Assembly: GCF_003859805.1 (NCBI RefSeq)
Contig: NZ_RQZG01000004.1
Coordinates: 1 to 64,000 of the forward strand
DNA length: 64,000 nucleotides
Direction of reading: 5' to 3'
Source: Arachnia propionica
Lineage (GTDB): Bacteria > Actinomycetota > Actinomycetes > Propionibacteriales > Propionibacteriaceae
Numbering within the stretch: the first letter of the stretch is position 1; the number at the start of each line of letters is the position of its first letter. Both the position numbers and the translations under genes were made by a program. Below the pieces are notes generated by a model. That model was not told the DNA's origin, made no database searches, and saw only the letters and a program-made list of their open reading frames with translations. Of this stretch, positions 16,549 through 26,108 are shown piece by piece.

Positions 16549-18087
16549 TCAGTACTGACTGACCGCCAACCAGGCCCGGGCCAGGGCCTCGGGATCCGGT
16601 TCCCAGGTGCCGTCGAAACGCCGTCGCCCCTCCCGCGTCGAGTCGGCGAGACGCTGCAGGAGCTCAGCTGCGAACGGGGCACCGGCCCGGGACACCCAGG
16701 CGATGTCCTGGGTCAGCGAGGGAGATCCGAGGGCAGCCTGTCCGGCCTCCAACACCCGGGCACACCAACGGGAGGTGATCTCCTGCACCTCGGGAGAGGT
16801 CACGGCCCAGTCGGCAGGGTCCAGATCAGATTCCGGGTGCGGCGCGACGGGCAGGGTGCCCGCCCAGGAACGATCCACGACATCCAGGCCCGGCCACCAG
16901 AGATCGCCCAACCCCTCGGGGATCAGGATCAGCTCGCCGGAGGTGCGCATCCCCAGCAGATGCCCGTCGTGGACCAGACAGGTCACCTCGGCACCGAGTG
17001 CCGCACCGAACAGCTCCGTCGCGAGGCCCGCACCCAGGGCCCGTGCAGCAGGCAACAGTCGCAGTGGGGTCCCAGCCACCTCCAGCGACGTGCGGTTGCC
17101 GCCGGTGACCGGGCCGGCGACCACGTGATACCCGTCCGGGAGGTGCTCCCACCCGGCCACGGCCTCGCCACGGGCGGCCCGGACCTGGCGTCCCCCACCC
17201 AGCCTGCCGTCGTCACGCGCCGTGGCATCAGAGATCAGCAGGCGATGCCGGGACAGCACCGCATGGGAGTCGCTGATCCCGGCCCAGGTCTCCCCGGCCA
17301 GGTAGTGCGTCGGGACGTCGCGGGCCGTCCCCGGGCGCACCCGGGTGAGTTTCCACACCCGCCCCCCGGCATCGTTGAACGTGACCTGACTGCCCGCGAA
17401 TCCCGATGCGGTGAGGATCGGTTCCGCACAGAGCGGGGTGAGCCGGAGCCCCCCGACGTCCCGGTAGGTCTCCCGGGCACGGCCCAGCAGGTCCCCGGAC
17501 GGATCGCCTGGGCCCAGCTGCTCCAGCCGGTGGAGATTCAGCAGGGCCGAGGCGAATCCGGCCAGGTTGGGGCGACCTCGGCCACGCAGCGATGACACGT
17601 ATCCGGTGAGTGCACGATCTGCCGTCACCAGGCCGAAGGTGCGCATCCGATGGAGGTCAGCGGCGAGATCCCCCCGATCCGCAGCGCTGAGACGTGTGGT
17701 CCCGATCAGCAGCACACGGCGCAGATGGGTCAGGGCAATGGTGACGGCATCGCGTTGCGCCGCCCTGAGAGGTGTCCTGCTGCTCTCCGCCCGGACTGGT
17801 TCCGGGGCAGCATCAGCAGGAGGAGGATTCTCCTCCTCATCGGCCACCGGCAACAGCAGGGCCACCACGGCACGGTGGGCACAGGCGGGGGCCAGCAGGC
17901 AGTCACAGGTCAGCTGCGCCTGGTCGGTGACCCGATCCACCTCGGCGACTCGCACCGTCGCATTGCCGAAGTCCACCACCGTCGCCAGCTCGGGTGGTGA
18001 GGCCAGCAGGGCATCCACCCGCTTTCTCACCCTCGGGGCGAGGGCCTCGACGATCCCGGCCAACACGGCGGGGGAGATGTCCCTCAT
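16549..18087 (-). CDS. SWIM zinc-finger protein, last gene of the MoxR-vWA giant operon (YehQ-like)
   Basis: This 512-residue protein has an N-terminal SWIM zinc finger, CDCLLAPACAHR (about residues 59-70), of the C-x-C-xn-C-x-H type that mediates protein or DNA contacts. The rest is a mixed alpha/beta region without a recognised domain. The start at 18087 is chosen because its ATG overlaps the vWA stop (ATGA) and the SWIM finger then lies where family members have it; the longer N-terminus in frame upstream is low-complexity read-through of the vWA gene. In E. coli yehQ, a SWIM protein, stands in the same kind of cluster with yehL (MoxR) and yehP (vWA). Function unknown. Confidence 0.8.
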   Translation of the reverse strand: MRDISPAVLAGIVEALAPRVRKRVDALLASPPELATVVDFGNATVRVAEVDRVTDQAQLTCDCLLAPACAHRAVVALLLPVADEEENPPPADAAPEPVRAESSRTPLRAAQRDAVTIALTHLRRVLLIGTTRLSAADRGDLAADLHRMRTFGLVTADRALTGYVSSLRGRGRPNLAGFASALLNLHRLEQLGPGDPSGDLLGRARETYRDVGGLRLTPLCAEPILTASGFAGSQVTFNDAGGRVWKLTRVRPGTARDVPTHYLAGETWAGISDSHAVLSRHRLLISDATARDDGRLGGGRQVRAARGEAVAGWEHLPDGYHVVAGPVTGGNRTSLEVAGTPLRLLPAARALGAGLATELFGAALGAEVTCLVHDGHLLGMRTSGELILIPEGLGDLWWPGLDVVDRSWAGTLPVAPHPESDLDPADWAVTSPEVQEITSRWCARVLEAGQAALGSPSLTQDIAWVSRAGAPFAAELLQRLADSTREGRRRFDGTWEPDPEALARAWLAVSQY

Positions 18088-21000
18088 GATGCCTCCCTCA
18101 CCACGCTGCCCACCCAGCGGGCCAGGTCCAGCGGCGAGACCGCTGCCACCCGCATGCCCGCCGACGCCGCCTGCGCGGCGATCCCGGCGTTGTACGCACC
18201 CGTTCCTGAGTCGTTCAGAGCGGCGCAACCGAGCATCCTCACCCCGGCCCCGCGCAGCGCCTCGAGCTCACCGAGCATGGGGGTGACCGAACCGAACTCG
18301 TCGAAGTCACTGATGAGCACCAGCAGGGTGCGCGACGGGATCCTCACCCGGGAACGGGCCACCCGGAGCGCCCCGGCGATGTCGGTGCCGCCACCCACCT
18401 CCACCTCCAACAGCAGCTTGAGGGGATCGGTGACGTGCCCGGTGAAGTCCAGCACCTCGGTGGAGAAGGCCAGGAACTCCACGCTCAGCGCAGGGGACTC
18501 GGCCAGGATCGCCGCAGTCAACGCCGAGTAGACCACCGATTCGGACATCGAACCGGAGACATCCACCAGCACGATGAGATGCCAGTCGACCTCCTTCGCC
18601 ACAGGAGCGCGGAACACCGGATGAGCCGGAACCACCTGGGGGCGACCGTCGAGGGGAACCACCTGTTTCAGGTTCGCCCGGAGGGTACGCTCCAGGTCGA
18701 GACGTCCCGTGCGACGGCGGGTCGGGCGTCCAACGGCCAGCCCCGTGAGGGCCGGACGCAACCGGATCGCCAACTCCGCGCTCAGTTCCCGGACCATCCT
18801 CGCCACCAGGGGACGCAGTCGCGACAACCGGGCCTCCGACAGGCCGCCGGTCAGGGACAGCGCCGTGGCGAGCAGCTCCACCGATGGGCGGGTCGTCTCC
18901 GGGTCCAGGCGCTCCAACACGTCCCCCCTGCCCGCAGCGGCGGCTTCGGCGAAGATCTCAGCCACCTCGCCGTGTCCGAACAGTGCCTCGATCTCCTGCT
19001 CCCACTGCCGCACGCCGAGCTGGGAGGGGCCGTTGGAGGCACCACGCGCCGCGCCGTCGAGACTGTCGGCATTGGGACGGCCGTAGAGTTCGTCGAGGGC
19101 CGAGGCCATGCGACGACCGGTGGGGGAGAGTCGCTCACGGTGCTCGCCGAGGATCAGCCGCCACCGTTCGGCAGGGGAGAACACGAGATCGGCCAGACCC
19201 AGGGCAGCCAGGCGCGAGCGGGCCGCCGTGTCGTACCGGGCCGTCCGCGCAGTCTCCTCCGGTGGTAGGACCAGGTTGCGGGAACGCCCCAACTCGCCGG
19301 CCAGGTCGTCCAGCAGCGCAGCCCGAGCCCCGGCGTCGAGCACGTCGAATCCGCCCCGGAGGCTGGGCAGCAGGGCGACGAACTCGTCGTCGTCGATCCG
19401 GCCGATGCGCGCCACCAGGGCCAGGGTGGCAGGGGCGGTGGTGAAGCGGCCCCGGGCCGCCACCAGCAGTCCGCTCAGCCGACGGCGCAGCGCGCGCCGG
19501 GCCGGGACGGTCGCGGCATCCAACCAGCCCGCGATGTGCGCGGATGCGTTCGTGTCGTCCAGCAGCAACCCGGCGGCCGCACCCTGCATCAGAGGTGAAC
19601 CGTCGGTGCTCAGCCGGGTCAGGGCTGCTGTCAGGCTGAGCTGGTGTTCCTGGCCCAACTCCACGAAGGCAGCCAGTGCGGCGGCATCGGTGAGGTCGTC
19701 CGAGGCCTCGATGCCCTTCAGCTCCCGCACCGCGGCGGAGGTGAACTCGGCACGCAGCTCCCCGGCCCGTTCCCGGAGATCGGCGGACAGGTACCGGGCT
19801 CCGGGGATACGGGACAGCTCGATGTCACTCAAGGCCATGAGAACCTCGACGGCGGCATGGAACGACAAGTCGGCGGTGAGCGGGCTGAGCAGGGCCAGGG
19901 CACGTTCCAGGGCGGGCGTGGAGCCGCACGCGGCGGCGTCGACGAGCAGCCCACGGACCGCAGCCGCGTCGGAGATCTCACGGGTCAGCAGCGCAGTGGT
20001 GGCGATCTGTTCGGTGCTGAGGCCCTTCGCGGTGGCCACCTCGATGGTGGCATCGGTGGCAGCGGTCCACCTGGTGGTCCAGGTGGTGGCGGTGGTCTCC
20101 GCGCCCCGCCACAAGGTGCCGGAAGTGGGGCTGGCGAAGCTGATCCCGGCCACCATGAGCCGGGTGAACAGGATGTGACGGATGAGGTCCAGGCCACCAC
20201 GCAGCGGGGTGAGGCTCCATTCCTCGTCACGGTCGGGATCGACCCGTGCGTCACGCAACTCGGTGACGATGGACTGACGGAGCGGGGAGACCGGGGAACC
20301 GGGGGCGAGCTCGCCCCGTCGGTCACCGATGAGCACCTGCTCCAGTGCCTCGGCGACGACCCGACCCCGCCCCAGCACCTCGCCCTGCGCCAGCACCGTC
20401 GTCACCGCCTCGATGAGTTCCCGACGCGACGGGGCGGCGAGTCCCCTGAGCGTGGCGAGATCCAGGGCGACACGTGCGGTCTCGGCGGCCTCACCGGGGC
20501 CGGCGGGATGGGACGCGTCGCGAAGCGCCCGGGTGATCTCGGTGATGGCACCGGTGGCGGACGCCCGGAGCAAAGAGGCGTCCAGCCGGGACTCGACCAC
20601 GGCCTGCTGCCAGCCGGGGTCGCGGATGCCTGCGGGGTAGCCGGAGCGCGAGTCCAGGGAAGCGAAGGTGTAGGGCACCAGGGAGCCCGTCACCTCGGGG
20701 CCGAGGTCGGTGGGCGGGGTGGTGGCCCCGGTGGCGTCCACCAGTGCAGCCGCGTGGAAGGAGCCGACGACGGCAACCACCCGTTTCCCTGCACTCAGGT
20801 GCGGGGCGAGCATGCCGCGCATCCACTCCTCCCGGGCGGCGGTGAAGGCGTCGGGATCGCCTGCGGCCCGGCGGGAGGCCCAGCCGTGGGCCAATGCGGC
20901 GATCCGCAGCTGTTCCGGGGTGGAGCCGGGGGCGGGGGCCTCGACGAGGCGGTCCCAGGTCTCGTTCACATCACCCGGGGTGGTGCGGGCCCGGTGGGCC

Positions 21001-21401
21001 AGGGCCTCCTGCCACAGGGTCTCTCCCGATCCCGTCGTGTGGTCCTCCGGTGCCGGGGCCGCCAGGGGGAGGTCGATGCACACCACCGGCACGTCGTGGT
21101 GGCGTGCCCACCGGAGTGCGGCCAGCTCCGGGGAGAAGTCCGCGAACGGGTAGAACGCCAGGCCGTCACGCCCGGAGAAGGCCAGGGCCAGTGGCGCTCT
21201 CGCCTCGGGGTGGGTCAGCCAGTGCAGCCACTCGTTGGCCTCGGCGGGCAGCTCGATGGCCAGCACGTCGGGGCAGTGCTCGTCCAGCAGCGCGGGGATC
21301 GCCACGGCCATGGCCGGGGAGTGGTGGCGGATGCCGATGAGGAACGGGGAACGGCAGTCGACCAGATCGGCGACGGCTGCCCGGGGATCGAGGATGGCCA
21401 C
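18084..21401 (-). CDS. DUF5682-vWA fusion protein (YehM/YehP-like)
   Basis: This 1105-residue protein combines an N-terminal region resembling DUF5682 (IGIRHHSPAMAVAIPALLDE and LAIELPAEANEWLHWL, about residues 17-60), a long helical middle and a C-terminal von Willebrand A domain with an intact metal-ion site: DVSGSMS (about 947-953), GGTDI (about 1004) and ISDFDEFG (about 1040). vWA proteins commonly work as substrate adaptors for MoxR AAA+ ATPases. The GTG at 21401 is used because it lies 4 bases past the MoxR stop and opens the conserved sequence; the upstream open frame is the shadow of the MoxR gene. In E. coli these two parts appear to be separate genes (yehM and yehP), so this looks like a fusion. 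Confidence 0.82.
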   Translation of the reverse strand: MAILDPRAAVADLVDCRSPFLIGIRHHSPAMAVAIPALLDEHCPDVLAIELPAEANEWLHWLTHPEARAPLALAFSGRDGLAFYPFADFSPELAALRWARHHDVPVVCIDLPLAAPAPEDHTTGSGETLWQEALAHRARTTPGDVNETWDRLVEAPAPGSTPEQLRIAALAHGWASRRAAGDPDAFTAAREEWMRGMLAPHLSAGKRVVAVVGSFHAAALVDATGATTPPTDLGPEVTGSLVPYTFASLDSRSGYPAGIRDPGWQQAVVESRLDASLLRASATGAITEITRALRDASHPAGPGEAAETARVALDLATLRGLAAPSRRELIEAVTTVLAQGEVLGRGRVVAEALEQVLIGDRRGELAPGSPVSPLRQSIVTELRDARVDPDRDEEWSLTPLRGGLDLIRHILFTRLMVAGISFASPTSGTLWRGAETTATTWTTRWTAATDATIEVATAKGLSTEQIATTALLTREISDAAAVRGLLVDAAACGSTPALERALALLSPLTADLSFHAAVEVLMALSDIELSRIPGARYLSADLRERAGELRAEFTSAAVRELKGIEASDDLTDAAALAAFVELGQEHQLSLTAALTRLSTDGSPLMQGAAAGLLLDDTNASAHIAGWLDAATVPARRALRRRLSGLLVAARGRFTTAPATLALVARIGRIDDDEFVALLPSLRGGFDVLDAGARAALLDDLAGELGRSRNLVLPPEETARTARYDTAARSRLAALGLADLVFSPAERWRLILGEHRERLSPTGRRMASALDELYGRPNADSLDGAARGASNGPSQLGVRQWEQEIEALFGHGEVAEIFAEAAAAGRGDVLERLDPETTRPSVELLATALSLTGGLSEARLSRLRPLVARMVRELSAELAIRLRPALTGLAVGRPTRRRTGRLDLERTLRANLKQVVPLDGRPQVVPAHPVFRAPVAKEVDWHLIVLVDVSGSMSESVVYSALTAAILAESPALSVEFLAFSTEVLDFTGHVTDPLKLLLEVEVGGGTDIAGALRVARSRVRIPSRTLLVLISDFDEFGSVTPMLGELEALRGAGVRMLGCAALNDSGTGAYNAGIAAQAASAGMRVAAVSPLDLARWVGSVVREAS

Positions 21402-21405
21402 GGTG

Positions 21406-22497
21406 TCACTTCGCCAGGACGTGACGCTGTTCCCACAGCTGCACCCAGGTGTGACGGCCGTCCTTGGCGCGACGCTTGACCACCTGGTCCCAGTAGGCAC
21501 GCAGCCTGGCCCCGTCCTCGGGGTCATCCTTGCGGACCGCGCCGAGCAGTTGACCGGGGATGAGTCGCACCCCGTCGCGGGCGTGCGGGAAGAAGGCCCC
21601 TGCCAGGGCGATGGAGCCGGAGATCGCCACCGCCTCCGCCGTGGACAGCACCGTCGAGGGCTTCTCCACTGACCAGCCCTCCTGGGTCCTCCCCGAGCGC
21701 AGCTCACGGAAGGCCGTGACGAGGGTCTCCACCACCACCTCGTCAACGGTGGCGGGGGCCCCGGCGGCGACCAGCGCCTGCCTGGTGCGTTCGGTCACGA
21801 GAGCGATCTCGGCCGCGGCGTCGGTGATCGGGTCGACGGCCTCGAAGTTGAACCGTCGCTTCAGGGCCGCGGACATCTCGGAGACGCCACGGTCACGCAG
21901 GTTGGCGGTGGCGATGATGCAGAACCCGGGGGCGGCGTGGACGGCGTACTCGCCGAGTTCGGGGACGGCGAGGCGACGCTCGGACAGCACCGAGACCAGG
22001 CCGTCCTGCACCTCGGGCAGGCAGCGGGTGATCTCCTCGATGCGGGCGACCCGTCCCGTCCGCATGGCGGCGAGGACGGGGGAGTCGACGAGCGCCTCCT
22101 CGCTGGGGCCCTTCGCGAGCAGCTGGGCGTAGTTCCAGCCGTAGCGCAGCTGGTCCTCGGTGGTCCCGGCCGAGCCCTGCACGGTGAGGCCGGAGGTGCC
22201 GCAGATCGCCGCGGCCAGCAGCTCCGACAGCATGGACTTGGCGGTTCCGGGTTCGCCGACCAGCAGCAGGGCCCGCTCCCCGGCCAACGTGATGACGCAG
22301 CGTTCGATGAGCGAGACGTCGCCGACGAACTTGCGGCTGACCTTCAACCGGTCGTTGCCTGAGATGAAGGACACCACCGCCGACGGGGTCATCCGCCAGC
22401 CGGGGGGTCGAGCCCCGGGCTCCTCGGCGAGCCGGGCCAGCTCGTCGGCATAGCGCACCTCGGGCGGCGGCACCTGCTGGGTCTGTGGGGAAGTCAT
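21406..22497 (-). CDS. MoxR-family AAA+ ATPase (YehL-like)
   Basis: This 363-residue AAA+ ATPase has Walker A GEPGTAKS (about residues 81-88), a Walker B-like ARIEEITR (about 150-156) and a sensor-1 IIATANLRDRG (about 195-205), all in MoxR-family order. MoxR ATPases remodel or activate protein complexes together with vWA partners, and the vWA gene follows after 4 bases. The ATG overlaps the stop of the preceding giant gene by four bases. The C-terminal helical lid carries RAKDGRHTWVQLWEQRHVL. It is the only ATPase in the operon and hence the presumed engine of the system. Confidence 0.9.
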   Translation of the reverse strand: MTSPQTQQVPPPEVRYADELARLAEEPGARPPGWRMTPSAVVSFISGNDRLKVSRKFVGDVSLIERCVITLAGERALLLVGEPGTAKSMLSELLAAAICGTSGLTVQGSAGTTEDQLRYGWNYAQLLAKGPSEEALVDSPVLAAMRTGRVARIEEITRCLPEVQDGLVSVLSERRLAVPELGEYAVHAAPGFCIIATANLRDRGVSEMSAALKRRFNFEAVDPITDAAAEIALVTERTRQALVAAGAPATVDEVVVETLVTAFRELRSGRTQEGWSVEKPSTVLSTAEAVAISGSIALAGAFFPHARDGVRLIPGQLLGAVRKDDPEDGARLRAYWDQVVKRRAKDGRHTWVQLWEQRHVLAK

Positions 22498-25400
22498 CGT
22501 GTGTGGTGCCTCTCGGTTGTTTGGTCGTCGTGGCCGGGGATGTGGCCCTCACGGTAGCGCCGCCAGGCGTCGGTGAACAGTTGGGGGAGGGGAATGAGTG
22601 GGAGGACGACCTCGAAGGGTGGTTTCACCTTGGGGGTGTTCTCGAGGTGGTAGAGGGGGGTCTTCCAGGTCTCCAGGGGGAGGTGTGGGCTTCGGGCTTC
22701 AATCCAGGCGCCGGGGAGGAAGAGGGTGCGTCCGGCTCGGGGGCGTGTGGCCTCGATGACGAGGCCCGCTTCGATGAGGGGTTGGGCGGCTTTGAGACGC
22801 TGGGTTTTCTTCCAGTTGTTCCAGTGGTGGATGTTCTTGTCGGTGGGGTTGTGGAGGGTGAGGAGTTGGAGCCAGTAGCGGGCTGAGTCCTCTGGGAGGT
22901 CGAGGGTCTGTTGTACGTCGGTGACGAGGTCGGGTGTGGAGGCGAGGGGGTCCTGGGGCCAGCCGTGGCCGGGGGTGCGGAGCCAATCCTGGATGGGGGC
23001 GAAGTGCCCTGCCGCCACCGCTGCCAGGTCGGCGATGTCCGCAGCCTCGGAGAACCCCTTGGGCATGGCCCTGGCGCGGTCCAGTTCGAGGTCCCAGTTC
23101 TCGACCAGGTTGGGGTCGAAGACGATGTCGTCGTGGTCGTCGCAGTGGGTGATGCACCAAGGACCGACATGGGCGATGGTTCCGGCAGGGGCCTGCTCGA
23201 ATCCGGGCAGGCCGAGAATGGCCCGGATGCGGTTCCGGTCAGGAGAGGCGGTTCCCACCATGTGGGAGTACTGGGCGCGTTTGCTGGTGGAGATCATGTG
23301 GTCCAGCCGGTCGGCGAGCCACGGGCGAAGTGGATCCTGCAGGGGAAGCTGGGTGGCCAGCCACAGCCAATGTGTCGTCAGGGTCAGGTCTGCGTCATTC
23401 GCGGTGAGCTGTCTGACACCGCTGCCCCCGCCGTAGGGGAAGCTTCGTTCTGCCTCGGTGATGATCGCCTCCGGCAGCGTGACCGAGGCAGCGTGGTGTT
23501 CCTGCCAGCGGGCGATCATCGCGTCGACGTCGAGACCGTCACGGGCGACCCGCATCGGGTCAGCGACCCCTGTGGACAGCAGATCGACCAGCACGGTGGT
23601 GCCCAGATCCTGGAGGAAGTCCTTGGCCGCTGCCGCCTCGGCGACCTTGAGCCCCAGGAACTCCCGGACCTGCTTCGGCAGCCAGTTGTGGTCCCAGGAC
23701 TCCATGTTCGGCATCCCGGCCAGGAAGATCTTCGCGGCGGGCAGGGGCCAGCCGGTGGCCTCGGCGAAGCGTTCCGGGGCTGTCGGATCCCATGGCGGGG
23801 CGCCGTCCTCGAGCAGGATCATGAACGCTGCCACATGATCGTCGAGGTTGACCCCACTGGAGCGGCTGTGCGGGGCGGTGACGAATCCGTCCACCTCCGC
23901 CGGGATGGCCCCGCCGGGGGACAGACACACCGCGAAGAGCGTCAGATCCGGCCCCTCGAAGCCCAGGACGAGCCCTGGGCCGGTGGCGGTTTCCACCACG
24001 TCCCCGACATCCAGGGTGTCGTCGCGGCTGGCTGGCTGGCGGAAGGTGAAGAGCACGGACTCGGGGCGATGGAGGCCGCTGTCCCGGACCGCGCCCAGAG
24101 CTGCTGCAGCCCCCTCGATGAGCTCCCGCGAGGCGAATGGACGGCAGACCCCCGCCAGGAACAGCTCCGGATGCATGAGCTGGAGCTGCCCGATCCTGCC
24201 GGAATGGATCCTTGCGCTGGCCTGCCCGGCCAGGATGGCGTTCAACATGCGCAGGTCGTCGCGACCGTACACGCGCCCATCATTCACCCACGCGACGGCG
24301 TCCTTCGAGGGGGCCCAACCGCTGAAGGTTCCGTCAGCCTCGACAGTGCTTGCTGCCTGGAGTTGCCGTAGCTGTTGGACCTGGCGGTTGATGCGCAGGG
24401 CCAACCAGCCGACGGTGACGGTGAGGGCCGGGTCAGTGGTGCCGAGCAGTCGTTCCGCGGCGGCAATCACTGGTTTGGGCAATTTCTTTGGTTCCTCCGG
24501 GGACCAGTCGGGCAGGGTGGCGAGCAGATCGGCCACGTCCTCGGCCCGTATCGGTCGCATTCGGGTGCTTCCCCGGGTGTCGCGGATGGCCTTGGCAGTG
24601 AGCTCAGCGGGATCGGCGAAGGCCTCGAATTCGCTGAGTTCTTCGGCGAGCTCTGTACGTGCCCTGGGGGAGTACAGCCCTGCCAGACGCTCCAACTCCA
24701 AGGCGAAATCCGCCGCCGTGCTATCGGCTGTCAATCGTGTCCTGGCCCAACGGTGGAGAAGCTGTCGGCTGCCCTCATGAGCCAGAACGATGGACAGGTG
24801 ATCCCGAATCACATCCTCCAAGCCACGGGCGGCGGTGTCGGCGTACTCGCTGGCGGCAAGGTGGCTGAGATCAGAACGACGGTCGTCGCACACCCACTCC
24901 CACAAGCGGAAATCATACGACCAGGTCGAGGGATTGTGTATCTGAACCCGGCATTCGAGTGAGAGAGCGGCGTCGAGCAGTTCCGGCTTGACGTCGAAGT
25001 ACCTGAGGGTGAGTTCCAGGGTGCGGCCCGCCTGGGAAGGCAGGGCACGGATGAACCGGGAGAGCCCCGCAGGAAAGTCATCCCTCCGGCCGCGACATTC
25101 CTTGGTGATGAAACGCTGTATCCAGTCGAGGACGTCGCGGTCCCCGGCCCGCAGCTCGTCAGCGACACCGGTTGCCTCCAGGACCGGGAGCCAGTCGGCG
25201 GTCGTGACCCCGTCGGGAGTGAGGGTGAAGAGGCGATCCTTCAGCGCGGGGTTGTGCCGCGCCAAGGAGGTGAGCGCGGCAAGGTGGCTGTTCCAGAACG
25301 CGCGGGGTGCGTTGCCGATCGAGGCGGCGGGCAGCAGTGCGTTGAGGACACGTTCGTCGATCTCCTGCTGGTCGGCCCCGGCGGCCTTGACCAGGCGTTT

Positions 25401-26108
25401 GATGTCCGTGGCGAGGCCCGCGTGGGGAGGCAGGCCAGCTCGCACCCGGTCGATGTTGAGCTGGATGAACCGTTCCAGGGCGTCGGTGGGGTTGAGGCGT
25501 TGCAGGAGGGATGTGGATTCGGCGGTGAGTTCCTGGGCGCCGAGCGCCCCGGCGAGCGCGAACTCCAGCAGCGCGTGGTGGTGGCGCTCCTCGTCGATGG
25601 CAATGTCGTGGGTGCGCTCGGCTTCGCGGGCCTTGGCGAAGTACTGGGTGGCGTAGGTGCGGTTGTCGTGGGCCAGGAAGATGCGGGCCGCTTCCTCGAG
25701 AAAGGTGGGGAGGAAGTGTGGGGCAGAGGCGCTGAGCCCGGCGACGAGCTCATCGAGCATCCGCTTGGCCGCGCCCGGTCTCGATCCGGCCAGGTGGTTC
25801 GCCTGCTGGAGGTCGCCGACCAGGTTGAGGGCGTGCCGGGCGTTCGCAGGGTCGGTGAGGATGGGCCAGGCGGGGAAGCCGACGGCTCGGGTCCGGATGT
25901 GGTCGACCGGGGCAGAGGCGGTGTGGTGGAGGCCCAGTACCGCGAGGCTGAGGTCCTCGACCTCGGCGAGGGGTTCCCGAACGAGTCGGACGATCTGCCG
26001 GTCGCTGAGGGTCGGGTGGCGGTATGTGCGGGCCTGGGCAGGGACGGTGTCGGCGACGGGGGCCGTCGACACCCCTCCCAGATCTGCGGTGCGGATGTTG
26101 TCGATCAT
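22494..26108 (-). CDS. Giant paralogue A (short form, 1204 residues) of the MoxR-vWA operon
   Basis: This is the fourth-transcribed member of a tandem family of very large proteins. Shared landmarks are MIDNIRTADLGGV at the start, DPANARHALNLVGDLQQA (about 78-95), APHFLPTFLEEAARIFL (about 125-141), an ATGWPLPAAKIFLAGMPN block (about 790-807) and a C-terminal RTLFLPGAWIEARSPHLPL segment. No signal peptide, membrane helix or nucleotide-binding motif is seen. It lacks about 313 residues present in its neighbours: AKAIRD (about 507) joins directly to STRMRPIRAEDV. The start overlaps the stop of paralogue B (ATGA) and its stop overlaps the MoxR start by four bases. Helical-repeat scaffold character of the N-terminal half is inferred; function unknown. 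Confidence 0.85.
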   Translation of the reverse strand: MIDNIRTADLGGVSTAPVADTVPAQARTYRHPTLSDRQIVRLVREPLAEVEDLSLAVLGLHHTASAPVDHIRTRAVGFPAWPILTDPANARHALNLVGDLQQANHLAGSRPGAAKRMLDELVAGLSASAPHFLPTFLEEAARIFLAHDNRTYATQYFAKAREAERTHDIAIDEERHHHALLEFALAGALGAQELTAESTSLLQRLNPTDALERFIQLNIDRVRAGLPPHAGLATDIKRLVKAAGADQQEIDERVLNALLPAASIGNAPRAFWNSHLAALTSLARHNPALKDRLFTLTPDGVTTADWLPVLEATGVADELRAGDRDVLDWIQRFITKECRGRRDDFPAGLSRFIRALPSQAGRTLELTLRYFDVKPELLDAALSLECRVQIHNPSTWSYDFRLWEWVCDDRRSDLSHLAASEYADTAARGLEDVIRDHLSIVLAHEGSRQLLHRWARTRLTADSTAADFALELERLAGLYSPRARTELAEELSEFEAFADPAELTAKAIRDTRGSTRMRPIRAEDVADLLATLPDWSPEEPKKLPKPVIAAAERLLGTTDPALTVTVGWLALRINRQVQQLRQLQAASTVEADGTFSGWAPSKDAVAWVNDGRVYGRDDLRMLNAILAGQASARIHSGRIGQLQLMHPELFLAGVCRPFASRELIEGAAAALGAVRDSGLHRPESVLFTFRQPASRDDTLDVGDVVETATGPGLVLGFEGPDLTLFAVCLSPGGAIPAEVDGFVTAPHSRSSGVNLDDHVAAFMILLEDGAPPWDPTAPERFAEATGWPLPAAKIFLAGMPNMESWDHNWLPKQVREFLGLKVAEAAAAKDFLQDLGTTVLVDLLSTGVADPMRVARDGLDVDAMIARWQEHHAASVTLPEAIITEAERSFPYGGGSGVRQLTANDADLTLTTHWLWLATQLPLQDPLRPWLADRLDHMISTSKRAQYSHMVGTASPDRNRIRAILGLPGFEQAPAGTIAHVGPWCITHCDDHDDIVFDPNLVENWDLELDRARAMPKGFSEAADIADLAAVAAGHFAPIQDWLRTPGHGWPQDPLASTPDLVTDVQQTLDLPEDSARYWLQLLTLHNPTDKNIHHWNNWKKTQRLKAAQPLIEAGLVIEATRPRAGRTLFLPGAWIEARSPHLPLETWKTPLYHLENTPKVKPPFEVVLPLIPLPQLFTDAWRRYREGHIPGHDDQTTERHHTR

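Noticed and set aside
19644-21479. 611-residue open frame on the plus strand
   Set aside because: Antisense to the DUF5682-vWA gene, Gly/Arg-rich with no recognisable domain.
22911-24371. 486-residue open frame on the plus strand under giant A
   Set aside because: Antisense shadow; the minus frame shares conserved motifs with its paralogues, whereas the plus frame does not.
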